From positions 1 through 64,000 of the forward strand of contig JAETQH010000016.1 in assembly GCA_021770785.1 (NCBI GenBank): a DNA stretch of 64,000 nucleotides. The letters run 5' to 3'. A program made the translations under genes and the position numbers. Of this stretch, positions 44,859 to 53,763 are shown piece after piece. This stretch comes from Lachnospiraceae bacterium. Lineage in GTDB: Bacteria; Bacillota; Clostridia; Lachnospirales; Lachnospiraceae. Within the stretch, counting starts at the first letter, position 1; the number at the start of each line of letters is the position of its first letter. Under the pieces are notes generated by a model. That model was given only the letters and a program-made list of their open reading frames with translations, was not told the origin of the DNA and ran no database searches.

Positions 44859-45617
44859 CTACTGTTCATTCCGGCTTCCTACGTCTGTATTGTTTGCAGC
44901 ATAGATGCGGAGTGCCTGTCTCACAAAAGTAGCAGTCCCTTCTCCGCCCGCTTTGTCAATGTTTCTTCTGAAGCGTTCATCTTCCACGTACATTTCCCCC
45001 AAACTTTTCAGAATTTCCGGTGTGCAGCGATAATAATTATCGGTGATAAACGCCTGCAACGTCCCAATCTTTTCCTGTACGGCGGCATCTGCAGGCGAAA
45101 GGTCTTTCATCTTCCCGATTTCGGCAAAGATTCCCATCAGCTTCTTTCCCGTTTCCTCAAATTCCTCACTGCTTTTCTGCTTTGCTTTTTCCTGGTATTC
45201 CTCATATGCTTTGGTAGCGCCCCACTTTTCCGTCACCTCTCTTGCATACTGTTCCATTTCATTTTTACTAAATGCTTCAAAATTCATAGTTCTTACTCCT
45301 TTTTCTTTTATTTCACGGGCAAAGGCAATCAGTTCCTCGATATGTTTTTTTTGCAATTCCAGCAGGTGGATTTGCTGGCTTAAAGCCTCTTTGGGGTCAA
45401 AAACCGGGCTGTCGAGTATTTTTTTGATTTCTTTTAGCGGAAATTGCAGCTCGCGGAACATTAGAATGTTTTGCAAACGGCAGAGGGCTGTATCGTCATA
45501 CAGCCGGTAGCCTGCCCCGGTGGTTTCTGTTGGGTGTAACAGACCGATGGCATCATAGTAGTGAAGCGTGCGCACACTTACACCTGTGAGTTTGCTGATT
45601 TCATTTACTGTTTTCAT
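44859..45617 (-). CDS. MerR regulator with TipAS antibiotic-binding domain
   Basis: This 252-residue regulator has an N-terminal winged HTH (VNEISKLTGVSVRTLHYYD, then GYRLYDD) and dimer coil. Its C-terminal TipAS domain (EKWGATKAYEEY ... SPADAAVQEKI ... CTPEILKSLGEMYVEDERF) binds thiopeptides and similar drugs in the TipA/Mta-like group. These proteins activate their own promoter by untwisting a 19-bp spacer, and that promoter is present upstream. ATG 45617 (MKTVNEI) has AAAGGA twelve bases before; earlier starts overlap that site. Its only downstream neighbour is a dead GNAT gene. Confidence 0.92.
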   Translation of the reverse strand: MKTVNEISKLTGVSVRTLHYYDAIGLLHPTETTGAGYRLYDDTALCRLQNILMFRELQFPLKEIKKILDSPVFDPKEALSQQIHLLELQKKHIEELIAFAREIKEKGVRTMNFEAFSKNEMEQYAREVTEKWGATKAYEEYQEKAKQKSSEEFEETGKKLMGIFAEIGKMKDLSPADAAVQEKIGTLQAFITDNYYRCTPEILKSLGEMYVEDERFRRNIDKAGGEGTATFVRQALRIYAANNTDVGSRNEQ

Positions 45618-45664
45618 GGTTAGATTCATTCCTTTCACGTTGGTCTAAGACACCGTGTGATTGT

Positions 45665-45695
45665 ATCATAAGCTATGACGTAACGTCAGGGTCAA
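45665..45695 (-). promoter_or_regulatory. MerR-type promoter/operator with 19-bp spacer
   Basis: On the minus strand TTGACC (45690-45695), a 19-bp spacer and TATGAT (45665-45670). The spacer holds the palindrome TGACGT-T-ACGTCA, the core of TipA/Mta-type operators. The 19-bp spacing is diagnostic of MerR-activated promoters. Confidence 0.88.
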
Positions 45696-45789
45696 GAGGA
45701 AATTTTCATTTTTCTTAAAAATGTGTCGAAAAGCAAAAATCGGTAAACTGAATATGATAGAAAGAAGAGAGGATTTTGAGGTAAATAAT

Positions 45790-46413
45790 GTGCAGACAGT
45801 TCTTCTCGTAATCGCACTTTCCTTAGATGTATTTTTGGCATGTGTGGCATGTGGGACGGAAAAAATTCAAATAAAAAATGCTTCGGCGTTTACCATCAGC
45901 GGCATCTGCAGCGGGGTGCTTCTGTTATCCCTTTTAGCAGGCAGTTTTTTAGAGGGAGTGATAAAGGAGACTTATACGGAAATCCTGTGCTTTCTGGGAT
46001 TGTTTCTGGTGGGGATTTTTAAATTAATAGAATATGTAATCAAAAGATATATCAAGAAACATAAGTTTTTGTGTAAACGGGTGAAAATTACGTTTTCACA
46101 GTTAAATTTTATTTTAAGTATTTATAACAATCCGGTGATGGCAGACAGGGACCATTCTTCCGTGATGTCTGTCTCGGAGGCGGTATTTTTTGCACTGGCA
46201 ATGTCCATGGACGGACTGGTGGGAGGTCTTTCTGCCGGGCTTTTAAATATCAATGTACCGTTTACCATTCTATGTAATTTTCTGGTGGGATTTCTTGCAG
46301 TCAAAGCGGGGAGTGCCATTGGAATGCAGGCAGCATTAAAGCGGGAAACGGACATTTCCTGGCTGGGTGGGGCGTTGTTTGTGGCTCTCGCTTTTAGCAA
46401 AGTATTGCGGTGA
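45790..46413 (+). CDS. ytaF: MntP/YtaF family membrane protein
   Basis: This is a 207-residue membrane protein with about six helices and an internal duplication. The two similar motifs SLDVFLACVACG near the start and SMDGLVGGLSAG in the second half carry the intramembrane Asp residues of the MntP manganese-efflux family. Sporulating Firmicutes have a relative called YtaF. The start is GTG 45790 with GAGG eight bases before; earlier frames to 45721 are unsupported. It is divergent from merR across the operator but not obviously regulated by it. Confidence 0.85.
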   Translation: MQTVLLVIALSLDVFLACVACGTEKIQIKNASAFTISGICSGVLLLSLLAGSFLEGVIKETYTEILCFLGLFLVGIFKLIEYVIKRYIKKHKFLCKRVKITFSQLNFILSIYNNPVMADRDHSSVMSVSEAVFFALAMSMDGLVGGLSAGLLNINVPFTILCNFLVGFLAVKAGSAIGMQAALKRETDISWLGGALFVALAFSKVLR

Positions 46414-46511
46414 AAATGCAGATTGGGTGGAAGTAGTCCAAAGAGTGTGTTACAATATCAGTAACATGGTTCAGGAATCTTTGAGAAAGCAGGCGGAAAG
46501 GACAGACAGGG

Positions 46512-47339
46512 ATGACGGAAGTAAGAGTGTTGTATGGCAATGAAATACAGTGGGCGGTAAATGTGGCGAGGGAGGCGTTTGTGGCAGGAATGTCTAATGC
46601 TATCCGCTCTAAGGAGGAAATCGACAGGTTTTACAATGAAGTGACGCCGGAACGGCTCTGGCAGGAGGGAAATACCGGAAATTTATTTCTCTGGGGCGTA
46701 TTCCGGGAGGGCGCACTCTGTGCAGTAGGTGCAATGCAGAAGGACGGGCGTATCACAATGCTGTACGTCCGCCCGGATTGTCAGCATCGGGGTATGGGGC
46801 TTCTTCTGTTAAATGCCATGCGGAATCAGGCAGCCGCATTACACCTGCCCCAGGTAACCATCGAAGTGACCCCGGTGACACTGGCGCCGTATTTTTACAA
46901 GAGGGGCTTTGGGGTGGCACCGATGGGGACAGAGGGAAACGGCAGTGTGCTTTTAGAGTGCAGGCTGTGTCCCCAGGTGCAGAATATGCCGAATATCGGG
47001 ACAGCGCAGCCCCCACAGCAAAGCGCTCCTAATGTGGGCATGATGCCGCAAATGCAAAATATGCCGAATGTGCAGCCGACAGTGCAGATAGCGGCAGATT
47101 TGAACAATATATCCGGAGAAAAACAGTCGGAAATCTTACAGCAGAAAAACGAAAGAGGCCGGCTGAGGGTAACATATCAGAAGAAAAAAGTCAGCGCCAG
47201 GGCGGTACTTTGTGTGACAGCGGCAGCGTTGGCAGCCTCTTTTAGCGTGATTGCAGGAATTACACTATATCATCTGGCGGCAGAGGAACGCTACACCATG
47301 AAGGATTATTATGATACGAGGGTGGAAAATGAGGTGTAA
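46512..47339 (+). CDS. GNAT domain tethered to a membrane helix
   Basis: Residues 1-150 are a GNAT acetyltransferase (GRITMLYVRPDCQHRGMGLLLLNAM, with the Q/R-x-x-G-x-G/A acetyl-CoA loop as QHRGMG). A proline/glutamine/asparagine-rich linker follows with repeated PQ(V/M)QNMPN units (about 155-195). Then come a basic stretch (KKKVSARAVL), one membrane helix (CVTAAALAASFSVIAGITLYHLA) and a short acidic end. Both termini and the catalytic domain placement suggest a cytoplasmic enzyme tethered at the membrane. The substrate is unknown. Promoter with -10 TACAAT near 46450. Confidence 0.8.
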   Translation: MTEVRVLYGNEIQWAVNVAREAFVAGMSNAIRSKEEIDRFYNEVTPERLWQEGNTGNLFLWGVFREGALCAVGAMQKDGRITMLYVRPDCQHRGMGLLLLNAMRNQAAALHLPQVTIEVTPVTLAPYFYKRGFGVAPMGTEGNGSVLLECRLCPQVQNMPNIGTAQPPQQSAPNVGMMPQMQNMPNVQPTVQIAADLNNISGEKQSEILQQKNERGRLRVTYQKKKVSARAVLCVTAAALAASFSVIAGITLYHLAAEERYTMKDYYDTRVENEV

Positions 47340-47352
47340 GTTTCCTTTGTCC

Positions 47353-47398
47353 ATAATGTATAATTTTTATGCAGTAATGTATAAAAATTATACATTAT
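47353..47398 (+). terminator. 18-bp all-AT-rich inverted repeat
   Basis: Arms 47353-47370 and 47381-47398 are perfect complements around GCAGTAATGT, and TTTG follows. It probably terminates the GNAT gene; such a long AT dyad could also extrude or bind protein. Confidence 0.65.
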
Positions 47399-47415
47399 TT
47401 GTTTCGGCAAAAAGG

Positions 47416-47444
47416 TTGCAAAATAGCTGTCGATATGATACACT
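47416..47444 (+). promoter_or_regulatory. promoter of carA
   Basis: TTGCAA (47416-47421), 17-bp spacer, TACACT (47439-47444) with TGA extension; start point near 47451. Confidence 0.65.
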
Positions 47445-47455
47445 TTTTACAATTT

Positions 47456-47566
47456 AGAAACAAAATAGGCTGGTCTATTTTGTTTCTGTGAGCAAGAAGT
47501 GAAGCGGATTGCGAATAATCGTAATATTGAAAGAAAGTAAGAAAAAACGGTGACGTTTTTTTTTTT
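47456..47566 (+). promoter_or_regulatory. carA leader with hairpin and terminator-like stem
   Basis: A perfect 13-bp stem with loop GCTGGT (47456-47487) stands at the 5' end of the leader. AAAAAACG-GTGA-CGTTTTTT followed by more Ts (47542-47566) stands near its 3' end, which is an attenuator layout. No PyrR-type binding sequence is obvious. Confidence 0.6.
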
Positions 47567-47595
47567 GGAAAAAAGGTGAAAGGATAGGGAAAGGA

Positions 47596-48663
47596 ATGAA
47601 AGCTCATTTAATACTCGAAGACGGGAATGTATTTACCGGAACCAGTATCGGTTCTACCAGGGAAGTGATTAGTGAAATCGTATTTAACACTTCCATGACC
47701 GGATATTTAGAGGTTTTGACAGACCCATCTTATGCAGGACAGGCAGTGGTAATGACTTATCCGTTAATCGGAAATTATGGTATTACACCGGATATGGAGT
47801 CCGGCAGACCATGGCCGGACGGATATATTGTGAGGGAATTGTCAAGAATGCCAAGCAACTTCCGTGAGGAGGGCACCATTCAGGATTTCCTGAAAAAATA
47901 TGATATTCCGGGCATTGCGGGAATCGATACCAGGGCGCTGACCAAAATCCTCCGGGAAAAAGGAACGATGAACGGTATGATTACCACCAATGAGAACTAT
48001 AATTTAGAAGAAATTATTCCCAAGTTAAAGGCATACACCACTGGAAATGTCGTTGATAAAGTGACCTGTGAGGAAAAACGAGTATTAAAGGGCAAAGGCA
48101 AAAAGGTAGCGCTCCTCGATTTGGGTGCGAAAAATAATATTGCCCGGTCTTTAAATAAACGGGGCTGTGAGGTGACCATTTATCCGGCACATACCACAGC
48201 GGAAGAAATTCTCTCCACCAATCCGGATGGAATTATGCTGAGCAACGGTCCTGGCGACCCGAAGGAGTGTAAGGAAATCATTGCAGAGATTAAGAAATTG
48301 TATGACTCCGATACACCGATTTTCGCTATCTGCTTAGGACATCAGCTCATGGCACTTGCCACTGGATCAGATACCCACAAGATGAAGTACGGCCACCGCG
48401 GAGGAAACCATCCGGTGAAGGACTTAAAAACCAACCGGGTATACATTTCTTCCCAGAATCACGGTTACGTGGTGGACACCGACAAATTGGACCCCAATGT
48501 GGCAAAGCCGGCATTTATTAACGTCAATGACGGAACCAACGAGGGGCTTGAGTATGTAGGCAAAAATATCTTTACCGTGCAGTTTCACCCGGAAGCCTGC
48601 CCCGGTCCCCAGGATTCAGCATATCTGTTTGACAGGTTTATCGATATGATGTCAAAAAATTAA
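47596..48663 (+). CDS. carA: carbamoyl-phosphate synthase small subunit
   Basis: CarA is the glutaminase subunit that feeds ammonia to CarB to make carbamoyl phosphate for arginine and pyrimidines. The 355 residues show the N-terminal small-subunit domain (LEDGNVFTGTSIGS, FNTSMTGYLEVLTDPSYAGQ, GIAGIDTRALTKILREKG) and a class I glutamine amidotransferase with the nucleophile Cys in FAICLGHQLMALA and His/Glu in FHPEACPGP. GGGAAAGGA precedes the ATG. It is separated from carB by a 200-bp spacer holding a repeated hairpin unit. Confidence 0.97.
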   Translation: MKAHLILEDGNVFTGTSIGSTREVISEIVFNTSMTGYLEVLTDPSYAGQAVVMTYPLIGNYGITPDMESGRPWPDGYIVRELSRMPSNFREEGTIQDFLKKYDIPGIAGIDTRALTKILREKGTMNGMITTNENYNLEEIIPKLKAYTTGNVVDKVTCEEKRVLKGKGKKVALLDLGAKNNIARSLNKRGCEVTIYPAHTTAEEILSTNPDGIMLSNGPGDPKECKEIIAEIKKLYDSDTPIFAICLGHQLMALATGSDTHKMKYGHRGGNHPVKDLKTNRVYISSQNHGYVVDTDKLDPNVAKPAFINVNDGTNEGLEYVGKNIFTVQFHPEACPGPQDSAYLFDRFIDMMSKN

Positions 48664-48685
48664 GAGCAGAGGCTCTTAATTTTTG
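48651..48685 (+). terminator. terminator overlapping the carA stop
   Basis: AAAAATTAAGAGC-AGAG-GCTCTTAATTTTT: 13-bp stem and five Ts, overlapping the TAA stop. It would reduce carB expression unless overridden. Confidence 0.75.
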
Positions 48686-48835
48686 AAAGAATTTCCTGTG
48701 GGAAATTCTTTCGGTGTGTAGAAAATCTGGGGGAGCAGAGGCTCTTAATTTTTGAAAGAATTTCCTGTGGGAAATTCTTTCGGTGTGTAGAAAATCTGGG
48801 GGAGCAGAGGCTCTTAATTTTTGAAAGAATTTCGG
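48664..48835 (+). repeat. 2.5 copies of a 69-bp hairpin repeat between carA and carB
   Basis: Units begin at 48664, 48733 and 48802. The first two are identical and each holds GAGC-AGAG-GCTC plus a 12-bp stem GAAAGAATTTCC-TGTG-GGAAATTCTTTC. The third is cut short and lacks the second half of that stem. No coding potential. Confidence 0.9.
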
Positions 48836-48862
48836 TGTTTGAAAAAGTTTAGGAGGAAGAAA

Positions 48863-51800
48863 ATGCCAAGAAATCAGGATATAAAGAAAGTATTAGTAAT
48901 CGGATCCGGGCCCATTGTCATTGGACAGGCTGCAGAGTTTGACTATGCGGGAACGCAGGCATGCCGTTCTTTAAAGGAAGAGGGCGTGGAGGTAGTTCTG
49001 GTAAACTCTAACCCGGCGACCATTATGACAGATAAAGATATTGCAGATCAGGTTTACATCGAGCCCCTTACGGTTTCTGTCTTAGAGCAGATTATCGCAA
49101 AGGAAAGGCCCGACAGCGTGCTGCCCACATTAGGAGGACAGGCGGGGTTAAACCTTGGTATGGAATTAGAGGAAAAGGGTATCTTAGCAAAATACGGCGT
49201 AAAATTAATCGGTACTACGGCGGAGACTATTTTCAAGGCAGAGGATCGTCAGGCGTTTAAAGATACCATGGAAAAAATCGGTGAGCCCTGTGCGGCGTCC
49301 CAGGTGGTGAACAATGTGCAGGACGGTATCAAATTCACCAATACTATCGGTTATCCGGTGGTACTCCGTCCGGCATTTACCCTTGGAGGCAGCGGCGGCG
49401 GGATTGCCCACAATGAGACAGAATTGGTGGAAATTTTGACCAACGGTCTCCGTCTTTCCCGCGTGGGAGAGGTATTGGTGGAACGCTGTATCGCAGGCTG
49501 GAAAGAGATTGAGTACGAGGTAATGCGTGACGCAGGCGGCAACTGCATCACCGTATGTAATATGGAAAATATTGACCCGGTAGGCGTACATACCGGTGAC
49601 TCCATTGTAGTGGCTCCTTCCCAGACCTTAGGGGACAAGGAATACCAGATGCTCCGTACCTCTGCCTTAAACATTATTTCTGAATTAAATATCACCGGAG
49701 GCTGTAACGTACAGTACGCACTGCACCCGGAGAGCTTTGAATACTGCGTGATCGAGGTAAATCCCCGTGTATCCCGTTCCTCTGCGTTAGCGTCCAAGGC
49801 AACCGGATATCCCATTGCAAAGGTAGCGGCAAAAATTGCATTAGGCTACACCTTAGACGAAATCAAAAACGCCATTACCGGAAAAACCTACGCCAGCTTC
49901 GAGCCCATGCTTGATTACTGTGTGGTAAAAATTCCGAGACTTCCTTTTGATAAATTTATCACAGCAAAGAGAACGCTGACAACCCAGATGAAAGCAACCG
50001 GAGAGGTTATGAGTATCTGTAATAACTTTGAAGGAGCTCTCATGAAGGCAATCCGTTCCTTAGAGCAGCATGTGGACAGCTTAATGTCCTACGATTTTAC
50101 AGGGCTTTCCGACAATGAGATAAAAGAGCAGTTAGAGGTGGTGGATGACAGAAGAATCTGGGTAATCGCCGAAGCGCTGCGCCGGAAAATGAGCTACGAT
50201 ACTATTCATGAAATTACTAAGATTGATAAATGGTTCATTGACAAGCTGGCAATTCTGGTAGAGATGGAAGAAAACTTAAAGAATCAGCCGCTGACTGTGG
50301 AATTATTAAAAGAGGCAAAACGTATCGAGTTTCCGGACAATGTGATTGCAAGCCTTACCGGAAAAACAGAAAAAGAAATTCACGATATGCGTTATGAAAA
50401 CGGCATTGTGGCAGCCTATAAGATGGTAGACACCTGTGCCGCAGAATTTGAGGCAACCACACCTTATTATTATTCCGTATTTGGCAGTGAAAATGAGGCG
50501 GCGGAAACCAAACCCCAGAAGAAAGTGCTGGTGCTTGGCTCCGGTCCTATCCGTATCGGACAGGGGATCGAGTTCGACTATTGCTCCGTACATTGTACCT
50601 GGGCGTTTGCCAAGGAAGGCTGGGAGACCGTCATCGTCAACAACAATCCGGAGACGGTTTCCACCGACTTTGATATTGCTGACAAACTTTATTTTGAGCC
50701 TTTAACCCCGGAGGATGTGGAGAACATTGTAAGGCTGGAAAAACCGGACGGCGCTGTTGTCCAGTTCGGCGGACAGACCGCCATCAAGCTGACGGAAAGC
50801 CTGATGAAAATGGGCGTGAAAATCCTTGGAACAAAGGCGGAGGACGTGGACGCTGCAGAGGACAGGGAGTTATTTGATAAAATCTTAGAGCAGACCCAAA
50901 TCCCCAGGGCTGCCGGGGGAACGGTATTTACCGCAGAAGAGGCAAAAGAGGTAGCAAACCGCCTGGGTTATCCGGTACTGGTAAGGCCGTCTTACGTGCT
51001 TGGCGGACAGGGCATGAAGATTGCCTTTAATGATGAGGAAATTGAAGAGTTTATCGGAATCATCAACCGGATTGCCCAGGATCACCCGATTTTGGTAGAC
51101 AAGTATTTACAGGGAAAAGAAATCGAGGTCGATGCGGTCTGCGACGGAACGGATATTTTAATTCCGGGTATCATGGAGCATATTGAGCGTACCGGTGTGC
51201 ATTCCGGTGACAGTATTTCCGTATATCCGGCACCAACCATCAGCGACCATGTAAAAGAGACGATTGTGGAATACACCAAACGTCTGGCGCAGGCGCTTCA
51301 TGTGGTGGGACTGATTAACATTCAGTTTATTGCCATGGACGAGGAAGTGTATGTCATTGAGGTAAACCCCCGTTCCTCAAGAACTGTGCCGTATATCAGT
51401 AAAGTAACAGGTATTCCTATCGTAGATTTGGCAACTAAGGTTATCATCGGCAATACCATCCGCGGACTTGGTTATGAGCCGGGCTTAGCGCCGACGGCAG
51501 ATTATATTGCCATCAAGATGCCGGTGTTCTCTTTTGAGAAGCTGCGCGGTGCAGAAATTTCCTTAGGACCGGAAATGAAATCCACCGGAGAGTGTTTGGG
51601 TATCGCCACCAATTTTAACGAAGCCCTTTACAAGGCGTTCTTAGGAGCAGGCGTGACGCTGCCGAAGTATAAGCAGATGATTATGACCGTGAAAGACGCG
51701 GACAAGCCGGAGGCAGTGGATGTGGCAAAACGTTTTGAGGCGTTGGGCTATAAGATTTACGCCACCAGAAGCACGGCGAAATATTTGCAGGAGCACGGCG

Positions 51801-52069
51801 TAAATGCCCTTCGGGTCAATAAAATTTCCCAGGAGTCCCCCAATGTGATGGACTTAATCTTAGGACATAAGATTGACCTTGTGATTGATACGCCAACCCA
51901 GGGAAATGGGGATAAGAGCAGGGACGGTTTCTTAATCCGCCGGAATGCCATCGAGACAGGCGTTTACTGTATCACGGCGATGGATACCGCCAATGCGCTG
52001 GCACGCAGCCTAGAGACTGCCACCGACACATTGACGCCCATTGATATTGCAAAGGTGAAGAATATTTAA
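48863..52069 (+). CDS. carB: carbamoyl-phosphate synthase large subunit
   Basis: CarB uses two ATP-grasp halves to build carbamoyl phosphate from bicarbonate, ammonia and two ATP. The 1068 residues include a duplicated opening ([21 protein letters not shown] and [20 protein letters not shown]), the two biotin-carboxylase-like folds ([17 protein letters not shown] and [17 protein letters not shown]), and the C-terminal allosteric MGS-like domain. AGGAGG precedes ATG 48863; an upstream frame from 48821 reads into the repeat and is not used. Terminator follows at 52079-52117. Confidence 0.97.
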   Translation: MPRNQDIKKVLVIGSGPIVIGQAAEFDYAGTQACRSLKEEGVEVVLVNSNPATIMTDKDIADQVYIEPLTVSVLEQIIAKERPDSVLPTLGGQAGLNLGMELEEKGILAKYGVKLIGTTAETIFKAEDRQAFKDTMEKIGEPCAASQVVNNVQDGIKFTNTIGYPVVLRPAFTLGGSGGGIAHNETELVEILTNGLRLSRVGEVLVERCIAGWKEIEYEVMRDAGGNCITVCNMENIDPVGVHTGDSIVVAPSQTLGDKEYQMLRTSALNIISELNITGGCNVQYALHPESFEYCVIEVNPRVSRSSALASKATGYPIAKVAAKIALGYTLDEIKNAITGKTYASFEPMLDYCVVKIPRLPFDKFITAKRTLTTQMKATGEVMSICNNFEGALMKAIRSLEQHVDSLMSYDFTGLSDNEIKEQLEVVDDRRIWVIAEALRRKMSYDTIHEITKIDKWFIDKLAILVEMEENLKNQPLTVELLKEAKRIEFPDNVIASLTGKTEKEIHDMRYENGIVAAYKMVDTCAAEFEATTPYYYSVFGSENEAAETKPQKKVLVLGSGPIRIGQGIEFDYCSVHCTWAFAKEGWETVIVNNNPETVSTDFDIADKLYFEPLTPEDVENIVRLEKPDGAVVQFGGQTAIKLTESLMKMGVKILGTKAEDVDAAEDRELFDKILEQTQIPRAAGGTVFTAEEAKEVANRLGYPVLVRPSYVLGGQGMKIAFNDEEIEEFIGIINRIAQDHPILVDKYLQGKEIEVDAVCDGTDILIPGIMEHIERTGVHSGDSISVYPAPTISDHVKETIVEYTKRLAQALHVVGLINIQFIAMDEEVYVIEVNPRSSRTVPYISKVTGIPIVDLATKVIIGNTIRGLGYEPGLAPTADYIAIKMPVFSFEKLRGAEISLGPEMKSTGECLGIATNFNEALYKAFLGAGVTLPKYKQMIMTVKDADKPEAVDVAKRFEALGYKIYATRSTAKYLQEHGVNALRVNKISQESPNVMDLILGHKIDLVIDTPTQGNGDKSRDGFLIRRNAIETGVYCITAMDTANALARSLETATDTLTPIDIAKVKNI

Positions 52070-52078
52070 GAGAAACGG

Positions 52079-52118
52079 AAACAGCAGTATTGCTTAGATG
52101 CGGTACTGCTGTTTTTTT
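52079..52118 (+). terminator. terminator after carB
   Basis: AAACAGCAGTA/TACTGCTGTTT with a 14-nt loop, followed by a run of Ts. Confidence 0.85.
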
Positions 52119-52162
52119 GCAAAAATAACAAAATCTAAAATTTATAAACTATTTCTAAATTA

Positions 52163-52189
52163 TTAGCACTCCCCATTGACGAGTGCTAA
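52163..52189. promoter_or_regulatory. CIRCE element (HrcA operator)
   Basis: TTAGCACTC, nine bases, GAGTGCTAA: a perfect match to the CIRCE consensus. It overlaps the -35 of the hsp20 promoter, so HrcA should block RNA polymerase until heat stress. Confidence 0.95.
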
Positions 52190-52204
52190 TAATAGTGGTA
52201 TAAC
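52176..52204 (+). promoter_or_regulatory. promoter of hsp20
   Basis: TTGACG (52176-52181, inside CIRCE), 17-bp spacer, TATAAC (52199-52204). Leader about 105 nt. Confidence 0.8.
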
Positions 52205-52315
52205 ATAATCAAACGAAGGGAAAAGAAATTTCCACAGAGTTTTAAAATCAAAACCACAAGAAACCAGTAGTCAGACGGCTGATATGCCGCGTGTATAAGA
52301 ATGGAGGAATGACTT

Positions 52316-52759
52316 ATGTTAGTACCTAGTATTTTTGGAGAAAGTTTATTTGATGATTTTTTCGACGATTTTGCACGTCCGGCAAATACCTCTGCCAGAT
52401 ATCAGAATATGACAGCAGGCATTATGAGAACCGATGTGAAGGAAAGCGACAACGGATTTGAACTGGATATCGACCTTCCGGGCTGTAAGAAAGAGAATGT
52501 AAAGGCGGAGCTGAAAGACGGATATCTGACCATCTCAGCAGAAACCAATACATCAAACGACCAGAAAGATGATAACGGCAAATATATCCGCAGAGAGCGT
52601 TATTACGGAACCTGCAGCAGAAACTTCTATGTGGGAGAAACTGTGGAGCAGGAGGATATCAAAGCAAAATTTGAAGATGGTATCCTGAAAGTATTTGTGC
52701 CGAAGAAAGAAGCGAGACCTCAGGTAGAGGATAAAAAATATATTCCTATTGAAGGTTAA
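52316..52759 (+). CDS. small heat-shock protein Hsp20
   Basis: This 147-residue ATP-independent chaperone holds unfolding proteins. The alpha-crystallin domain runs from about 38 to 130: MRTDVKESDNGFELDIDLPG, KENVKAELKDGYLTISAE, RRERYYGTCSRNFYVGETV and the FEDGILKVFVPK near the end; the short N-terminal arm contains FDDFFDDF. GGAGG lies nine bases before the ATG. CIRCE control links it to the HrcA regulon. Hairpin with T-run at 52793-52833 ends the transcript. Confidence 0.96.
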   Translation: MLVPSIFGESLFDDFFDDFARPANTSARYQNMTAGIMRTDVKESDNGFELDIDLPGCKKENVKAELKDGYLTISAETNTSNDQKDDNGKYIRRERYYGTCSRNFYVGETVEQEDIKAKFEDGILKVFVPKKEARPQVEDKKYIPIEG

Positions 52760-52792
52760 AAACAAAACATTGGCGGAACGTCGACAGACAGA

Positions 52793-52833
52793 AAAACGGT
52801 CATATCCCAACTGCGGGGTATGGCCGTTTTTTC
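52793..52833 (+). terminator. terminator after hsp20
   Basis: AAAACGGTCATATCCC pairs with GGGGTATGGCCGTTTT (two G-U pairs), then TT. Confidence 0.8.
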
Positions 52834-52844
52834 GTAATAACCCC

Positions 52845-52873
52845 TTGACAAAACTGTTCATATACTGTATATA
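52845..52873 (+). promoter_or_regulatory. promoter of GntR/ABC operon
   Basis: Perfect TTGACA (52845-52850), 17-bp spacer, TATATA (52868-52873); the -10 lies inside the large operator. Confidence 0.85.
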
Positions 52874-52897
52874 TAATTATATACAGTATATGAACAG
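52854..52897. promoter_or_regulatory. 44-bp perfect dyad operator
   Basis: Two perfect 20-bp arms (52854-52873 and 52878-52897) around TAAT. The dyad covers spacer, -10 and start point, and its end abuts the ribosome site. The most likely ligand is the YtrA-type GntR protein encoded at 54489. Confidence 0.9.
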
Positions 52898-52909
52898 GAG
52901 GGACAGGAC

Positions 52910-53758
52910 ATGCTAAAGATGACAAATATCAGCAAGCGTCTCGGCGCATTTCATCTAGAACAGATTTCCTTTGAACTTCCGCCGGGCTATATCATGGGGC
53001 TTATCGGTTTAAACGGAGCCGGGAAAACCACGCTACTGCACCTGATATTGGGTTTATACCGACCCGACGGTGGGAGCCTTTCCATAGAGGGGAAAACCTA
53101 TGACACAGACCGGAAAGAAATCTTAGAAAAGATAGGAACCGTGCTTGCCGAGGATTTGTTTGACGGTTATGACACCCTGCTGCACAACGCCAGACAGTAC
53201 GGAAAATATTATCAAAACTACGATGAACCGCTGCTTTGCCAATATCTTTCCCGCTTTGCACTGTGTCCGGCTAAAAAATTCAGTGAACTTTCCAAAGGAG
53301 AAAAATTAAAATTCCAGCTTGCCTTTGCGCTGGCACATCACCCGAAGCTGTTGGTGTTAGATGAACCTACCGGAAATTTTGATCCGGAATTTCGCAGGGA
53401 GTTCTTTTCCATTCTAAAGGAATTTATTGCTGATGGGACAAACAGTGTGATTTTAGCCACTCACCTCACCGAGGATTTAGACCGGATGGCAGATTACATC
53501 GTCTATCTGGAAAAAGGAAAGCTTCTGCTTGCCGAGGATATTGAGACACTGCGGCAGCAGTACCGTCTGCTGGTTGGTGAGACTTACAAATTAAAGCTGC
53601 TCCCCAAAGAAAGCATTATTTATATGGAAGAAACTGCTTACGGAACAAGGGCGCTGATCCGCCACAGAAACCGGAATATATATGACAGGGAGCTGACTGT
53701 GACAGTGCCTTCCATAGAGGAAATCATGTATTTTATGACAAAGAGGGGAAAAGGTTGA
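52910..53758 (+). CDS. ABC transporter ATP-binding protein
   Basis: This 282-residue ATPase has Walker A GLNGAGKTTLLHLILG, signature LSKGEKLKFQLAFAL and Walker B LLVLDEPTGNFDPEFRREF, followed by the switch His in ATHLTED. The C-terminal 80 residues are an extra domain. It is most like YtrB/YhaQ-type ATPases for drug or peptide efflux and immunity. It is first gene of an operon with a membrane protein, a GntR regulator, a second ATPase and a second membrane protein. AGGAGG overlaps the end of the operator. The stop overlaps the next gene's region. Confidence 0.93.
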   Translation: MLKMTNISKRLGAFHLEQISFELPPGYIMGLIGLNGAGKTTLLHLILGLYRPDGGSLSIEGKTYDTDRKEILEKIGTVLAEDLFDGYDTLLHNARQYGKYYQNYDEPLLCQYLSRFALCPAKKFSELSKGEKLKFQLAFALAHHPKLLVLDEPTGNFDPEFRREFFSILKEFIADGTNSVILATHLTEDLDRMADYIVYLEKGKLLLAEDIETLRQQYRLLVGETYKLKLLPKESIIYMEETAYGTRALIRHRNRNIYDRELTVTVPSIEEIMYFMTKRGKG

Positions 53759-53763
53759 AAAAG

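Noticed and set aside
44856-45383. Phe/Cys-rich open frame antisense to merR
   Set aside because: It is a hydrophobic shadow of the coiled-coil and TipAS coding sequence with no ribosome site.
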